Positions 1 to 12,478 of a stretch of 56,492 nucleotides of DNA are shown here, piece by piece (the stretch's first letter is position 1; each line of letters opens with the position of its first letter). Both the position numbers and the translations under genes were made by a program. The stretch covers positions 1-56,492 of the forward strand of contig CAIYTH010000025.1 in assembly GCA_903929135.1 (NCBI GenBank), in the 5' to 3' direction. The notes under the pieces are model-generated. The model was given only the letters and a program-made list of their open reading frames with translations, did no database searches and was not told the origin of the DNA. This stretch comes from an uncultured Chlorobiales bacterium. Its GTDB lineage: Bacteria; Bacteroidota; Chlorobiia; Chlorobiales; Chlorobiaceae.

Positions 1-181
1 CAATGCGGACTTTCGGGATCAGGTTAGGAGCGCTCTTCTGGCCTCGATAGAACTCGATATCCTCCTGCCGGCCATGTCCGGTCACCCTGCTGACGGTACT
101 CCTGGTAAGATCGGCCTGAATCAGCGCCTCACGAACATGATCGAGCCTGTCCGGAGGAATAATTGCAGTAATCAGTTTCAT
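1..181 (-). CDS. glnK: P-II family nitrogen regulator (partial, C-terminus outside window)
   Basis: The reading frame starts at ATG 181-179 and runs off the left edge after about 60 codons. The first residues, MKLITAIIPPDRLDHVREAL, are the P-II N-terminal strand and helix, and GHGRQEDIEFYRG is the start of the T-loop. P-II proteins are small trimers that bind ATP/ADP and 2-oxoglutarate and gate ammonium channels or nitrogen-control enzymes. The gene lies 9 bp downstream of amt on the same strand, the classical amt-glnK arrangement, so it probably docks on that channel. The T-loop tyrosine after YRG that is uridylylated in enterics (Tyr51) is not present: the sequence reads YRGQKSAPN. Function is secure at family level; the symbol rests on the amt linkage. 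Confidence 0.88.
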   Translation of the reverse strand, partial: MKLITAIIPPDRLDHVREALIQADLTRSTVSRVTGHGRQEDIEFYRGQKSAPNLIPKVRI

Positions 182-190
182 GGTTCGTAA

Positions 191-1531
191 TTAGTTAGGA
201 TTGATAAGGCCGTAACCCTGCTCGCCGTGCATGCTGTGATCGAGGCCCGACATTTCGTCGTTCTCGCTGATTCGAAGCCCGATGGTTTTTTCGACGATGA
301 AAAGGATGATCAGAGAAGCGACGGCTGCATAAACGACGGTCACACCGACGGCTGTCGCCTGGACGCCAAGCTGCTGCCAGATCGTCCAGCTTTTGGTTAC
401 GGTCTTTCCTGCAGCCTCAACCATCCAGGAGGGACGGATAAAAAAGGTCAGGGTGAGCGCTCCGACGATACCTCCGACGCCATGTACGCCGAAAGCATCG
501 AGACTGTCATCATAACCAAGCTTGTTCTTGACCATGATCGCAAGATAACAGACCGCTGCCGCAATTGCTCCAAGCGCCATTGCACCGACCGGCTGCACGA
601 CTCCGGCGGCCGGAGTGATCGCCACAAGGCCGGCAAGGATGCCCGATGCGACGCCAAGGCTGGTCGCCTTGCCATGCGAGATGATTTCGATCATCATCCA
701 GGTGAATGCGCCTGCTGCAGCGGCCATCTGGGTAACCGTAAGCGCACGGGCAGTCGCAAGATTGCTCGCGATGGCGCTTCCTGCATTGAACCCGAACCAT
801 CCGACCCACAGCAGTCCCGCACCCATGAGGGTCATCACCAGGTTGTTCGGATGCATGACGTTCCTCGGATAGCCGCGGCGAACGCCGAGAAACAGGGCTG
901 CGACAAGCGCGGTGACGCCGGAAGAGATATGGACGACCGTGCCGCCGGCAAAATCGATTGCCCCCATGGGGCCGAGATTGAACAGGAAACCGTCGGAAGC
1001 CCATACCCAATGGCAGATCGGGCTATAGACCAGGATGCTCCACAAGGCGATGAACACGGCATAGCCCTTGAAGTTCACCCGCTCGGCGAATGCGCCGGCA
1101 ATCAGGGCCGGTGTGATGATCGCAAATTTTCCCTGGAACATGGCAAAGACATACTCTGGGATATGCGTCGACATGATCGTATCGTCAATTCCCTGCAGCA
1201 TGAAATAGTTGCTGTCCCAACCCACAAGGCCGCCAAGGATGTTATGGCCGAAACTGAGCGCATACCCGACAGCCGGCCAGAGCACACCGATGATCACCAT
1301 GGCTGCGAAGCTGTGCATCATGGTGCCGATAACGTTTTTTGTCCGTACCAGGCCTCCGTAGAACATGGCAAGCCCCGGAACCATGAGGAGGACAAGCGCC
1401 GTCGATGTCAGCATCCATGATGTCGTTCCGCTATCGGTCGTAACTGCCTCGGCAGCCCATCCCGTTCCGTGAACCAGCATTGCTGTCATCACCAGCAACA
1501 GCGCCCCGCTTACTTTTTTAGCCATAGCCAT
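191..1531 (-). CDS. amtB: Ammonium transporter, Amt family
   Basis: A 446-residue membrane protein whose N-terminus (about residues 1-27) is a cleavable signal peptide ending GWAAE, followed by about eleven hydrophobic segments. Family landmarks include MVPGLAMFYGG near the start, the first pore histidine in GGTVVHISSG and the second in DAFGVHGVGGIVGAL. Length matches usual Amt proteins. It conducts ammonium/ammonia across the inner membrane. ATG 1531 is followed in frame by a second ATG two codons later; AGGAAAGG lies roughly 20 bases upstream, so the ribosome site is not well spaced. A P-II gene follows after 9 bp, implying one transcript and post-translational gating. No GG-N10-GC sigma-54 element was found upstream. 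Confidence 0.96.
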   Translation of the reverse strand: MAMAKKVSGALLLVMTAMLVHGTGWAAEAVTTDSGTTSWMLTSTALVLLMVPGLAMFYGGLVRTKNVIGTMMHSFAAMVIIGVLWPAVGYALSFGHNILGGLVGWDSNYFMLQGIDDTIMSTHIPEYVFAMFQGKFAIITPALIAGAFAERVNFKGYAVFIALWSILVYSPICHWVWASDGFLFNLGPMGAIDFAGGTVVHISSGVTALVAALFLGVRRGYPRNVMHPNNLVMTLMGAGLLWVGWFGFNAGSAIASNLATARALTVTQMAAAAGAFTWMMIEIISHGKATSLGVASGILAGLVAITPAAGVVQPVGAMALGAIAAAVCYLAIMVKNKLGYDDSLDAFGVHGVGGIVGALTLTFFIRPSWMVEAAGKTVTKSWTIWQQLGVQATAVGVTVVYAAVASLIILFIVEKTIGLRISENDEMSGLDHSMHGEQGYGLINPN

Positions 1532-1642
1532 TGAAATAGTTAGGTTGTTACCTTTCCTAAATAATTAACGAGTAAAGAGAGATGATAGTTAAATATTTAA
1601 GCGCCGGCAAGGGAAAAATGCCCTTTTCTTACGAATAAGTAA

Positions 1643-1677
1643 GGCGAGCCTGAAATAGTCGTCATATCAGGCTCGCC
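1643..1677. terminator. 11-bp hairpin between amt and the RRM gene
   Basis: GGCGAGCCTGA at 1643-1653 pairs perfectly with TCAGGCTCGCC at 1667-1677 around a 13-base loop. No U-tract follows on the plus strand; leftward it is followed by a T-rich stretch. No gene to terminate is visible on that side, so it may be an upstream leader element instead. Confidence 0.4.
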
Positions 1678-1921
1678 GGATCATCTGAAGAGGAGATGCG
1701 GAGAGCGCCTCAGGATCGTCATAAATGACCGGCACAGGCGGGATTGGAGACAAGGATATGCGTTTACAGGAGGGAATAATTCAAACCGAAATGTCGAACG
1801 AAAAGCTGAAAAAGAGGTGGAAATGGACTTGAAGAGCTATCTATTTCGCCATATATACGCCGCATGGCATGTTTTTCATTTTGAAAACAGATAGACAATA
1901 AGGTAAATTCATAATTAAATT

Positions 1922-1971
1922 AGCCAGTGGTTGGCTGATCGCTCTCGAATAACTGGTGCCTTTGTTATTCG
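1922..1971 (+). promoter_or_regulatory. Structured 5' leader of the RRM gene
   Basis: Two adjacent hairpins, AGCCA-GTGGT-TGGCT (1922-1936) and CGAATAAC (1946-1953) with GTTATTCG (1964-1971), precede the start codon at 2016. No Shine-Dalgarno sequence is visible directly in front of that start. Together this suggests a leader that influences translation or mRNA stability, possibly by autoregulation; that function is inference. Confidence 0.35.
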
Positions 1972-2015
1972 GTCGCGCCTCTTTCTGTCAAGGCACATGT
2001 TTCTACTGTCCTACA

Positions 2016-2288
2016 ATGAATATTTACATTGGCAATCTGCCGTACAATGTTTCGGAAGAAGATTTACGCGATGCATTCTCTCAGTTTGGGCAGGTGCAAA
2101 GCGCCAACATCATCACTGACAAATTCTCCGGCCGTTCCAAAGGCTTCGGTTTTGTCGATATGCCTAACGACGGCGAAGCCCGTGAAGCCATTGAGTCAAT
2201 GAACGACAAGGACTTCAAAGGCCGCACCATAAAAGTAAACGAGGCAAGGCCCCGTGAAGAAAGGCCGATGAGAAGGGAGCGCTACTGA
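2016..2288 (+). CDS. RRM-type RNA-binding protein
   Basis: A 90-residue protein that is essentially one RNA recognition motif. RNP2 is MNIYIGNLP at the very start and RNP1 is RSKGFGFVDM about residue 44; the tail is short and basic (ARPREERPMRRERY). The longer frame from 1956 would add 20 residues that do not look like this family, so ATG 2016 is chosen, as in cyanobacterial and Bacteroidetes/Chlorobi single-RRM proteins. Such proteins bind single-stranded RNA, often rise in the cold, and may act as RNA chaperones. The gene stands alone and is closed by a strong terminator. No ribosome site is obvious before the start. Confidence 0.93.
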   Translation: MNIYIGNLPYNVSEEDLRDAFSQFGQVQSANIITDKFSGRSKGFGFVDMPNDGEAREAIESMNDKDFKGRTIKVNEARPREERPMRRERY

Positions 2289-2314
2289 TAGCGTCCCGCC
2301 CCGGGAACTCACCT

Positions 2315-2348
2315 ACGGGCGAACCACAAGGTCTCGCCCGTTTTTTTT
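2315..2348 (+). terminator. Rho-independent terminator after RRM gene
   Basis: ACGGGCGA (2315-2322) pairs with TCGCCCGT (2334-2341) and is followed directly by a run of eight T. Confidence 0.9.
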
Positions 2349-2358
2349 CGCACCACGG

Positions 2359-3300
2359 TCACTTACCCTTGCCGACCAGGTCGGACAGTGCATCGTGCAG
2401 CTCGGGCCAGGCGAATCTGTACCCCTGCTTCTTCAGAAAACCCGGAAGTACTTTCTGCCCCTTGACGGCGTAGTCCGCACCTTCTCCAAGGAGGATCTGT
2501 ACTGCGAGCTTCGGCACGGGCAAAAGCGATGGGCGTCCCATGACCGACCCGAGTTCCGCGGCAAAGTCCCGCATGGTGACCGGCTCAGGGCAGACCCCGT
2601 TTATCGGCCCTCTGTAGGCCGTATTGTCGAGCGCCTCGAGGATGATACCGACTTCATCGTCGATATGTATCCATGAAATGCACTGGTTTCCGGAACCGAC
2701 CGGACCGCCCACGAAAAAGCTGAACGGTGTCATCATCTTCTGCAGCATGCCGCTCCTTGTCGACAGCACGATTCCCGTCCTCAGCAGCACAACCCGCACA
2801 CCAAGAGCTTCAGCCGGCAGCGCTTCGCGCTCCCAGTCCCTGCATACTTTGGCGAGGAAATCATTTCCTGCGCCCGCCGACTCGAGCAGGCCTTCGGTGT
2901 CATCACATCGATCGAACGCCCCGTAATAACCGATCGCGGAAGAGGAGATGAATACCTCGGGCTTTTTCGACAGGTTCTTCATAGCCGACACCAGTGCACG
3001 GGTACCCCTGATGCGGGAATCGTAACAGGCGTTCTTGTGCTCTTCGGTCCAGCGCGCATCGAGCAATGGCTTGCCGGCAAGATGAATGACTGCGTGGGCA
3101 CCCTCCAGGGCCCCGGTCCATTCGCCGCTTTCCATGTCGGCATCCCACCGGACATAACCCGCCGCACCTGAAATCTTTGCGGCTGCAGCCTGGGGGGACC
3201 TGGCAAAAACAACCACGCTTTTTCCGGAATCGATCAACCTGCGTGCAAGTTCAGAGCCGATGATGCCCGTGGCTCCGGTAATGATGATATGACCTTCCAT
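2359..3300 (-). CDS. TIGR01777/YfcH-type NAD(P)-dependent epimerase
   Basis: A 313-residue extended short-chain dehydrogenase-like protein. The start MEGHIIITGATGIIGSELA gives the Rossmann glycine motif (GATGIIG) right at the N-terminus, which decides for ATG 3300; the open frame runs 54 codons further upstream but without homology-like content. Other landmarks are VIHLAGKPL, SSSAIGYYG with the catalytic-type tyrosine, SWIHIDDEV and a C-terminal DUF1731-like tail ending LVGKGK. Family members are widespread sugar-nucleotide-epimerase-like proteins of unknown substrate, sometimes linked to cell division or oxidative stress. It is transcribed convergently with the RRM gene and has no operon partner. 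Confidence 0.9.
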   Translation of the reverse strand: MEGHIIITGATGIIGSELARRLIDSGKSVVVFARSPQAAAAKISGAAGYVRWDADMESGEWTGALEGAHAVIHLAGKPLLDARWTEEHKNACYDSRIRGTRALVSAMKNLSKKPEVFISSSAIGYYGAFDRCDDTEGLLESAGAGNDFLAKVCRDWEREALPAEALGVRVVLLRTGIVLSTRSGMLQKMMTPFSFFVGGPVGSGNQCISWIHIDDEVGIILEALDNTAYRGPINGVCPEPVTMRDFAAELGSVMGRPSLLPVPKLAVQILLGEGADYAVKGQKVLPGFLKKQGYRFAWPELHDALSDLVGKGK

Positions 3301-3639
3301 GGGGAAACTATTTTGAATGGTTCTGACAGACGAAGCATGACGCCTCTTTCGACAAACAACCGGCGGGCCTGATGAAATAATTCCCGTTCCCGGAGCCGGA
3401 GTTTTGCCTATGAGTTTTCTGCGGACACGTTCGAGGATGAAATCAATACCAGGCACCGCCACACGTCAAAACAGCCGTCAAGGTTCGTTTATCGGGGAAA
3501 TAATGCCCTATATTTTTTCTGGCCTGCTCTTTGCCAGCCCGCCGGCGGCGATGGGAGTGAGCCATGAATGCCAGCTCCCGATCTACCCCTCAGGCATAGT
3601 CCGGCCAATTCACCCAGATGATGTATGAAAAAGAGAACC
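3301..3639. other. Divergent intergenic region
   Basis: About 340 bases between the leftward epimerase gene and the rightward flavodoxin-like gene. Several small open frames overlap here but none has a ribosome site or recognisable content. Only promoter function for the two genes can be supposed. Confidence 0.5.
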
Positions 3640-4221
3640 ATGAAAGTAGTCGCCATCAACGGCAGTCCTCGCTCGGACGGAAACACTCATATCCTTATAA
3701 GTTCTGTACTTGAGGAATTGCAGAAAGCCGGAATCGAAACGGATATCATCCAGCTTGGCGGTGAGGTTGTTCGCGGATGTTCCGCCTGCAACAGGTGCTG
3801 GAAAAATCAAAACCGTCGCTGCGACCTGGAAAACGACTGCGTCAGTTTCTGCATCGAGCAGATGGCGAATGCCGACGGAATAATCATAGGTTCACCAACC
3901 TATTTCGCGAATGTCACGACCGAAATAAAAGCTTTGATCGACCGCGCAGGATCGGTCGGGTGTGCCAACAGGAACATGTTCAGGCGTAAAGTGGGCGCTG
4001 CTGTGGTGTCGGCAAGCAGGGAGGGCGCAATACATGTCTTCAACTCGATTACTGATTTCTTTTTGATCGAAGAGATGATCGTTCCCGGGTCCGGATTCTG
4101 GAACACAGGCATCGGCTTCGACAAGGGTGGGGTGCTTGAAGACGAAGAGGGTATGAATACACTACGGACTCTCGGACAGAACATGGCATGGCTGCTGCAG
4201 GCAACCCGACGGAGCATGTAG
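3640..4221 (+). CDS. Flavodoxin-like NAD(P)H-dependent FMN reductase
   Basis: A 193-residue protein beginning MKVVAINGSPRSDGNTHIL, the phosphate-binding loop of the multimeric flavodoxin/WrbA/iron-sulfur-flavoprotein superfamily. GSPTYFANVT around residue 90 is the second FMN-binding loop. A cysteine-rich stretch (GCSACNRCW followed by RRCDLENDC) occupies residues about 47-68, as in iron-sulfur-flavoprotein-like members; whether it binds a cluster cannot be told. ATG 3640 is preferred because AAAGAGA lies 6-8 bases upstream; an in-frame ATG at 3625 would add five residues. Likely a cytosolic flavin-dependent electron-transfer protein; partner unknown. Confidence 0.85.
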   Translation: MKVVAINGSPRSDGNTHILISSVLEELQKAGIETDIIQLGGEVVRGCSACNRCWKNQNRRCDLENDCVSFCIEQMANADGIIIGSPTYFANVTTEIKALIDRAGSVGCANRNMFRRKVGAAVVSASREGAIHVFNSITDFFLIEEMIVPGSGFWNTGIGFDKGGVLEDEEGMNTLRTLGQNMAWLLQATRRSM

Positions 4222-4415
4222 CGCAAGCTCCGAATCTAAACGTCCTGCTCATCCTGCAGCATCCTGAGCCGGCCCGATATCTTATGCTATTTTTTTACTA
4301 TACTGTAACATACGGTGCCCGTAGCTGTTGTCCTGAAGTACCAAACATTCATCTCAGAAACATAGGCCAACACCACGATGGCCGTGGATAACCTGTTCAT
4401 ATTTTGAGGCGATCC

Positions 4416-6788
4416 ATGGCTAAAGGTCAAGTAAACCGGATGATCTCCATGCCCAAACACGCACAACCCTCAATAGCAGAAGCTGACCCGTTTGACAACA
4501 GCTACCTTGCATTATTTGAACTGATACCTGAGCCCATACTGTTCATTGACCCTTCCGGCACCATCCTTGATGCCAATCCTGCATGCAAGGAAAGGTTCCA
4601 GCGGTTCGGCATGGAGTGCATCGGCGTCAATCTCTTTGAGATGACGATGCCCGATCCTTTACAGCAACTGAAAGTGGCCCAACGGAAGACAATTGCCCAG
4701 GAGGTTTTTCGTACAGGAAAAAGCACATCCTTTGAGGATATGCAGAACGGAAGCATCTGGAAGCACTCCCTCTACCCTATTATTTCTCCTGAAGGCGAGG
4801 TCGTCAAGTTGTGCATCATGGATCGGGATATTACACCGCAAAGAAATGTCGAGCTGCAGTACCGCGATATCCAGTCCCAATTCGATTTCACGCTTCAGAA
4901 TTATCAGCTGGGAGTGTGGGGCATTGATTTAAGGGACAATTCGATTCACCACACACTGGAACATGACCGTATTTTCGGATACGACACCCTTGTCCCGCAA
5001 TGGAACTTTGAGATTTTTGTCAGTCACGTCATTCCGGAAGATCGTCAGGATGTTGAGCAGAAATACTGGGCACTTATCGACAATCCTGACGGATGGAGCC
5101 ATGAATTCCGAATTCGCAGAGTTGATGGCTCGGTTCGGTGGATTCATGATATCGGCGGATGTGAAATGGATGAAAACGGCAAAGCGATTCGCGTTCTTGG
5201 AGTGACCAGAGATATCACCGAGTTGAAAGAAGCCGAGCTGAAACTGAGGGACTTCGATCAAAAATGGGATTTCATTTCTCGCAATGGCCATATCGGGCTA
5301 TGGTCCCTTGATCTCGATACTTTGACCCTGAGCAGAACTGAAGCCCATGCCCGTATTTATGGCGAGGATTTTTCAAGCCAACCAACCTGGAATCTTCAAG
5401 AAACCTCAGAGCACATCTTCATCGATGACCGGCAAAGGGTTTCATCAGTTGTGCAGAAAGCGCTTTCGGACCATCAGGATTACCAGTTCGAAGCTCGTAT
5501 TTATGGAGCCGACAGCACCATTCGCTGGATTCATGTAATCGGGGTATTCAAGTTTGACGAGCAAGGAACAGCAAGATATATACTCGGGACAACGCAGGAT
5601 ATTACGGCTCTTAAAGAGCTCGAGATAGAGCAGCAGATACTTGAAACAAAACTCCAGCAATCACAGAAAATGGAACTGCTGGGACAATTGGCGGGCGGTA
5701 TCGCCCATGACTTCAACAACTCGCTTACCGCTATTCTGGGAAACATTGAAATAGCCCAGGAGATCATTGACGAGAACAATCCGGCTTACGAAAACCTCGT
5801 CTCAATCAGTCATTCCGCGATGCACTCGGCGGAGACGGTAAAGCAGTTGCTTGCGTTTGCGAGAAAAAAAGAGCTGACGCCCCAATCAGTCCTGATCGAT
5901 GACGAACTGAAGAAGATGCGGATATTACTCGGCAATCTGATCAGGGAAAACGTCGAGTTCCGATGGAATCTCAATAGCCACCCGCATCTCGTCAGCCTCG
6001 ATCCGTCATGTTTCGTGCAGATAATCACGAACCTTTGCGTCAACGCTCGTGACGCCATTTCAGACAGGGGGATCATTACCATTGAAACCGATATTGTAAA
6101 TGCGAGCGACTACGACTGGATGACGGCCAACAACGATGCCCCTGTTGTTGATTTATTAAGAATATCGATTTCAGACAGTGGATGCGGCATCTCCCAGAAA
6201 GCACTTCCACATATTTTTGAGCCTTTTTTCACCACCAAGGAGATCGGCAAAGGGACAGGATTGGGCTTATCAACGGTGTATGGGCTCGTCAATCAGAACG
6301 GCGGAGTCGTCACGTGCCAGAGCGAAATCGATAAGGGCACGACGTTCAGCATCCTGTTTCCCCTCTCGCAGATAACCGATACGAAGCAGGAATCAACAAC
6401 GGTCGAGCTGCCTGAGATCACAAGCAATGGGTTGGTTCTTGTCGTTGAAGATCAGCCTCAGATTTTATCGATCATCACGCTCATTCTTCAAAAACAGGGG
6501 CTCAAAGTGCTGTCAGCAGAAAATGCCGAAGAGGCTATAAGGATTTTCGAAGCGCATGAGAATGATATCGGCATTGTGATCTCCGACATCATGATGGCAG
6601 GAATGAACGGCATCCAGATGAGCCATGAAATAATGAAAATGAATCCGTGCACGAAATTCATCTTCATGTCCGGCTATACCGCAGATGCACTTGGAAGTAA
6701 CGCAAGGCTCGACGCAGACACAAAATTCATCTCAAAGCCTTTCGGTGTCTCAGACTTTTTACGGATAGTAAAGTCAGTGCTCAATTAA
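4416..6788 (+). CDS. Soluble hybrid sensor histidine kinase (PAS-PAS-PAS-HisKA-HATPase-REC)
   Basis: About 790 residues with no membrane segment, so probably cytosolic. Three PAS domains lie at roughly 25-140, 150-270 and 280-400; the last two resemble each other (SVRWIHDIGG and TIRWIHVIGV) and look like a tandem duplication. The H-box GGIAHDFNNSLTAIL places the phospho-histidine at about residue 431. N, G1 and G2 boxes follow (NLCVNARDAI, SDSGCGIS, GKGTGLGLSTVYG). A C-terminal receiver domain (about 670-790) has its acidic pair in VVEDQ, the acceptor Asp at about residue 724 in VISDIMM and the lysine in FISKPFG. ATG 4416 has GAGG 6 bases upstream; a TTG at 4404 would add four residues. No output regulator is adjacent, so it is an orphan. 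Confidence 0.92.
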   Translation: MAKGQVNRMISMPKHAQPSIAEADPFDNSYLALFELIPEPILFIDPSGTILDANPACKERFQRFGMECIGVNLFEMTMPDPLQQLKVAQRKTIAQEVFRTGKSTSFEDMQNGSIWKHSLYPIISPEGEVVKLCIMDRDITPQRNVELQYRDIQSQFDFTLQNYQLGVWGIDLRDNSIHHTLEHDRIFGYDTLVPQWNFEIFVSHVIPEDRQDVEQKYWALIDNPDGWSHEFRIRRVDGSVRWIHDIGGCEMDENGKAIRVLGVTRDITELKEAELKLRDFDQKWDFISRNGHIGLWSLDLDTLTLSRTEAHARIYGEDFSSQPTWNLQETSEHIFIDDRQRVSSVVQKALSDHQDYQFEARIYGADSTIRWIHVIGVFKFDEQGTARYILGTTQDITALKELEIEQQILETKLQQSQKMELLGQLAGGIAHDFNNSLTAILGNIEIAQEIIDENNPAYENLVSISHSAMHSAETVKQLLAFARKKELTPQSVLIDDELKKMRILLGNLIRENVEFRWNLNSHPHLVSLDPSCFVQIITNLCVNARDAISDRGIITIETDIVNASDYDWMTANNDAPVVDLLRISISDSGCGISQKALPHIFEPFFTTKEIGKGTGLGLSTVYGLVNQNGGVVTCQSEIDKGTTFSILFPLSQITDTKQESTTVELPEITSNGLVLVVEDQPQILSIITLILQKQGLKVLSAENAEEAIRIFEAHENDIGIVISDIMMAGMNGIQMSHEIMKMNPCTKFIFMSGYTADALGSNARLDADTKFISKPFGVSDFLRIVKSVLN

Positions 6789-6871
6789 GCGCCGGCGTAC
6801 CTCGAGAGAGGCTTGTTACTATCAGTTATGATCTAGTCATCCTGTCTTATCTAACACCCGCATTCAAACGA

Positions 6872-6900
6872 CAGCAAGCGTGTCCGGAACACGCTTGCTG
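6872..6900. terminator. Perfect 12-bp hairpin between convergent genes
   Basis: CAGCAAGCGTGT (6872-6883) and ACACGCTTGCTG (6889-6900) form a perfect 12-bp stem with a 5-base loop. It sits between the ends of the kinase and glmS. Neither side has a strong U-tract, but its position suits a bidirectional transcription barrier. Confidence 0.6.
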
Positions 6901-6941
6901 CAGGTTGAAACGAAGCCGAAGCTCATGTAGTCATCGCGCCA

Positions 6942-8786
<1,845 letters not shown>

Positions 8787-8885
8787 AGACCCATTCCCTT
8801 GTTAAGGATTACCGTTGTCTGCCTGACCCCGAGCATGGGGGAGAGATGGGGGCGCGACTGAAATACATGTATTTAACGATCCGAA

Positions 8886-9722
8886 TTATACAAAATCCTT
8901 CAATATTCCGCTCATTCCGCCATGAAGGTTTTTTGCTTCCCTGTTGACGGCAGCTTCGAACTCCTCGACAGTCCGGAACTCCCCTTTCGGAAAAATGAGG
9001 GCCCTGCTGACATTGACCACTGCGCTCCGGCGAGAGGCATCCGCCCCCTGGGTTACGGCATCGTGCAGCGATCCGCCCTGGGCGCCGACTCCGGGAATAA
9101 GGAAAAAGAGGTCGGGTGCTTCGCGTCGAAGCTCTTCGAGCAACCCGGGCTTGGTCGCGCCGACGACGATCCCGGCATTGCCGTTCCGCTGCCAGGCGCG
9201 CACCCTGTCGAGCACGGCCCGATAGAGCGGACGTCCGTCCTGCATCACCTGCTCCTCGAAGTCCTGAGACCCCGGGTTCGAGGTCAGGCACAAGACAAAG
9301 ACAAGTTTGTCGTCATACTCGAAGAAGGGCTCGAGCGAATCGAAGCCCATGTAAGGTGCCACGGTGATCGAATCGAACGGCCATGACTCGAAAAAGGCCT
9401 TCGCATACTGCATGCTGGTATTGCCGATGTCGGCACGCTTTGCATCGGCTATGCTCAGGCACTCCGGAGGCAGCGCTTCGAGCGTCTCCCCCAGATCCCG
9501 CATGCCGGCGATGCCGCGGGACTCGTAAAACGCGGTATTGATTTTGTACGCTACGGCGTGGGCGCTGGTGGCCCTTATGACGGAACGGTTGAACTCAAGT
9601 ACCGGCCTGTCCATGGAGCTGAACACCGCCGGTATTCTGGACGGGTCGCTGTCAAGCCCGACGCAGAGCATCGATTTCAGGGAGGCGATCCGTTCGTTCG
9701 TCTTGATCCTTGCTGAACTCAT
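8886..9722 (-). CDS. pyrF: Orotidine-5'-phosphate decarboxylase (type 2)
   Basis: A 278-residue enzyme of the longer type-2 PyrF group found in actinobacteria, myxobacteria and Chlorobi. Key elements are LCVGLDSDPSRIP near the N-terminus, the catalytic D-x-K-x-x-D-I array in IADAKRADIGN at about residue 90, and the phosphate-binding FFLIPGVGAQGG. ATG 9722 (MSSARIKTNE) is chosen; the frame extends 14 codons upstream without family character. It decarboxylates OMP to UMP in pyrimidine synthesis. It precedes glmS on the same strand, both feeding nucleotide-sugar precursors, though the 99-bp gap leaves cotranscription open. Confidence 0.95.
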   Translation of the reverse strand: MSSARIKTNERIASLKSMLCVGLDSDPSRIPAVFSSMDRPVLEFNRSVIRATSAHAVAYKINTAFYESRGIAGMRDLGETLEALPPECLSIADAKRADIGNTSMQYAKAFFESWPFDSITVAPYMGFDSLEPFFEYDDKLVFVLCLTSNPGSQDFEEQVMQDGRPLYRAVLDRVRAWQRNGNAGIVVGATKPGLLEELRREAPDLFFLIPGVGAQGGSLHDAVTQGADASRRSAVVNVSRALIFPKGEFRTVEEFEAAVNREAKNLHGGMSGILKDFV

Positions 9723-10072
9723 GGTGATAACTGCAGATAATTCTTCGAAGGGCCACCGTTGCATGACCGGTTGCCGATCACGTGATATTCGTTACAATAT
9801 AATACATGGCCCGTGACCGTACCCGACAATTCCGACCTCATCACCGAGAGAAGCATGACCCGGGCCGTTCCATCGAGACAGCACAGCCGGTTTGAAACTA
9901 TTAGGAGGAACAATACATTTATCGTTTGCGGTTACGTATCTTGTATATCAATCCGATTAAATTGCTTTTATTTTACCCCGTAATCACTGATTCACGTACG
10001 GTTTCCCCTCGAGTAATGATGCTCAGGAACGATGGACCATGTCTGTGAATTTTTCAATCATGAGTGTTTTCG
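9723..10072. other. Divergent intergenic region pyrF/ftsH
   Basis: About 350 bases without a supported gene. A strong Shine-Dalgarno-like AGGAGGA at 9903-9909 is not followed by ATG, GTG or TTG at a usable distance. The region must carry the divergent promoters of pyrF and ftsH. Confidence 0.5.
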
Positions 10073-12187
<2,115 letters not shown>

Positions 12188-12196
12188 AACCGCACC

Positions 12197-12478
12197 ATGG
12201 AAAAAAGGGTCAGCGTCACGGTTCGAGGGTTGGTCCAGGGTGTAGGCTTCCGCATGTTCATCGTGCGTGAAGCCTCGGCCCGGAAGCTTTCGGGATGGAC
12301 ACGAAACCACCTGGCGGACGGATCGGTGGAGATTGAGGCGCAGGGTCCGGCCGGACTGGTTGACGATCTGGTACGCCAGGCGAGCATCGGCCCGTCGAGA
12401 TCCAGGGTCACATCGGTGACCGTTCGGGATATCGGGTTGTCAGACGGGCAGGAGATCGGATTCAGAATCCTCTCCTGA
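12197..12478 (+). CDS. acyP: Acylphosphatase
   Basis: A 93-residue protein of the usual acylphosphatase size and fold. VRGLVQGVGFRMF carries the phosphate-binding loop and catalytic Arg; GWTRNHLADGSVEIEAQG has the catalytic Asn. It hydrolyses carboxyl-phosphate bonds such as acetyl phosphate or 1,3-bisphosphoglycerate. It starts 9 bp after ftsH stops and is probably cotranscribed with it. Confidence 0.96.
   Translation: MEKRVSVTVRGLVQGVGFRMFIVREASARKLSGWTRNHLADGSVEIEAQGPAGLVDDLVRQASIGPSRSRVTSVTVRDIGLSDGQEIGFRILS

Larger units (their letters stand above)
1532..2015. other. Intergenic region with divergent promoters and leader hairpins
   Basis: About 480 bases with no convincing gene. It must hold the promoters of amt (leftward) and of the RRM gene (rightward). 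It contains an 11-bp hairpin at 1643-1677 and two short hairpins directly in front of the RRM gene (1922-1936 and 1946-1971). A 24-codon reading frame at 1758-1832 has an upstream purine-rich stretch but nothing else to support it. Confidence 0.6.

Noticed and set aside
227-1420. Long plus-strand open frame opposite amt
   Set aside because: It lies wholly antisense to an unmistakable ammonium transporter, is rich in His, Asp and Arg as expected of a GC-rich complement, and has no ribosome site.
1595-1625. Possible sigma-54 (NtrC-type) promoter for amt
   Set aside because: The minus strand has GGGCAT and TTGCC-like pieces, but GG and GC are 12 bases apart instead of 10.
1758-1832. 24-codon frame after a purine-rich stretch upstream of the RRM gene
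   Set aside because: Very short, no recognisable content, and an equally good alternative start in the same stretch; could be a leader peptide but nothing supports it.
8787-8885. glmS ribozyme in front of glmS
   Set aside because: The gap is only 99 bases, and I see no ribozyme-like core; such ribozymes are mainly known from Gram-positive bacteria.
9903-9960. Strong Shine-Dalgarno AGGAGGA upstream of ftsH
   Set aside because: No ATG, GTG or TTG follows at a workable distance, and the possible frame from a rare start ends soon without family resemblance.
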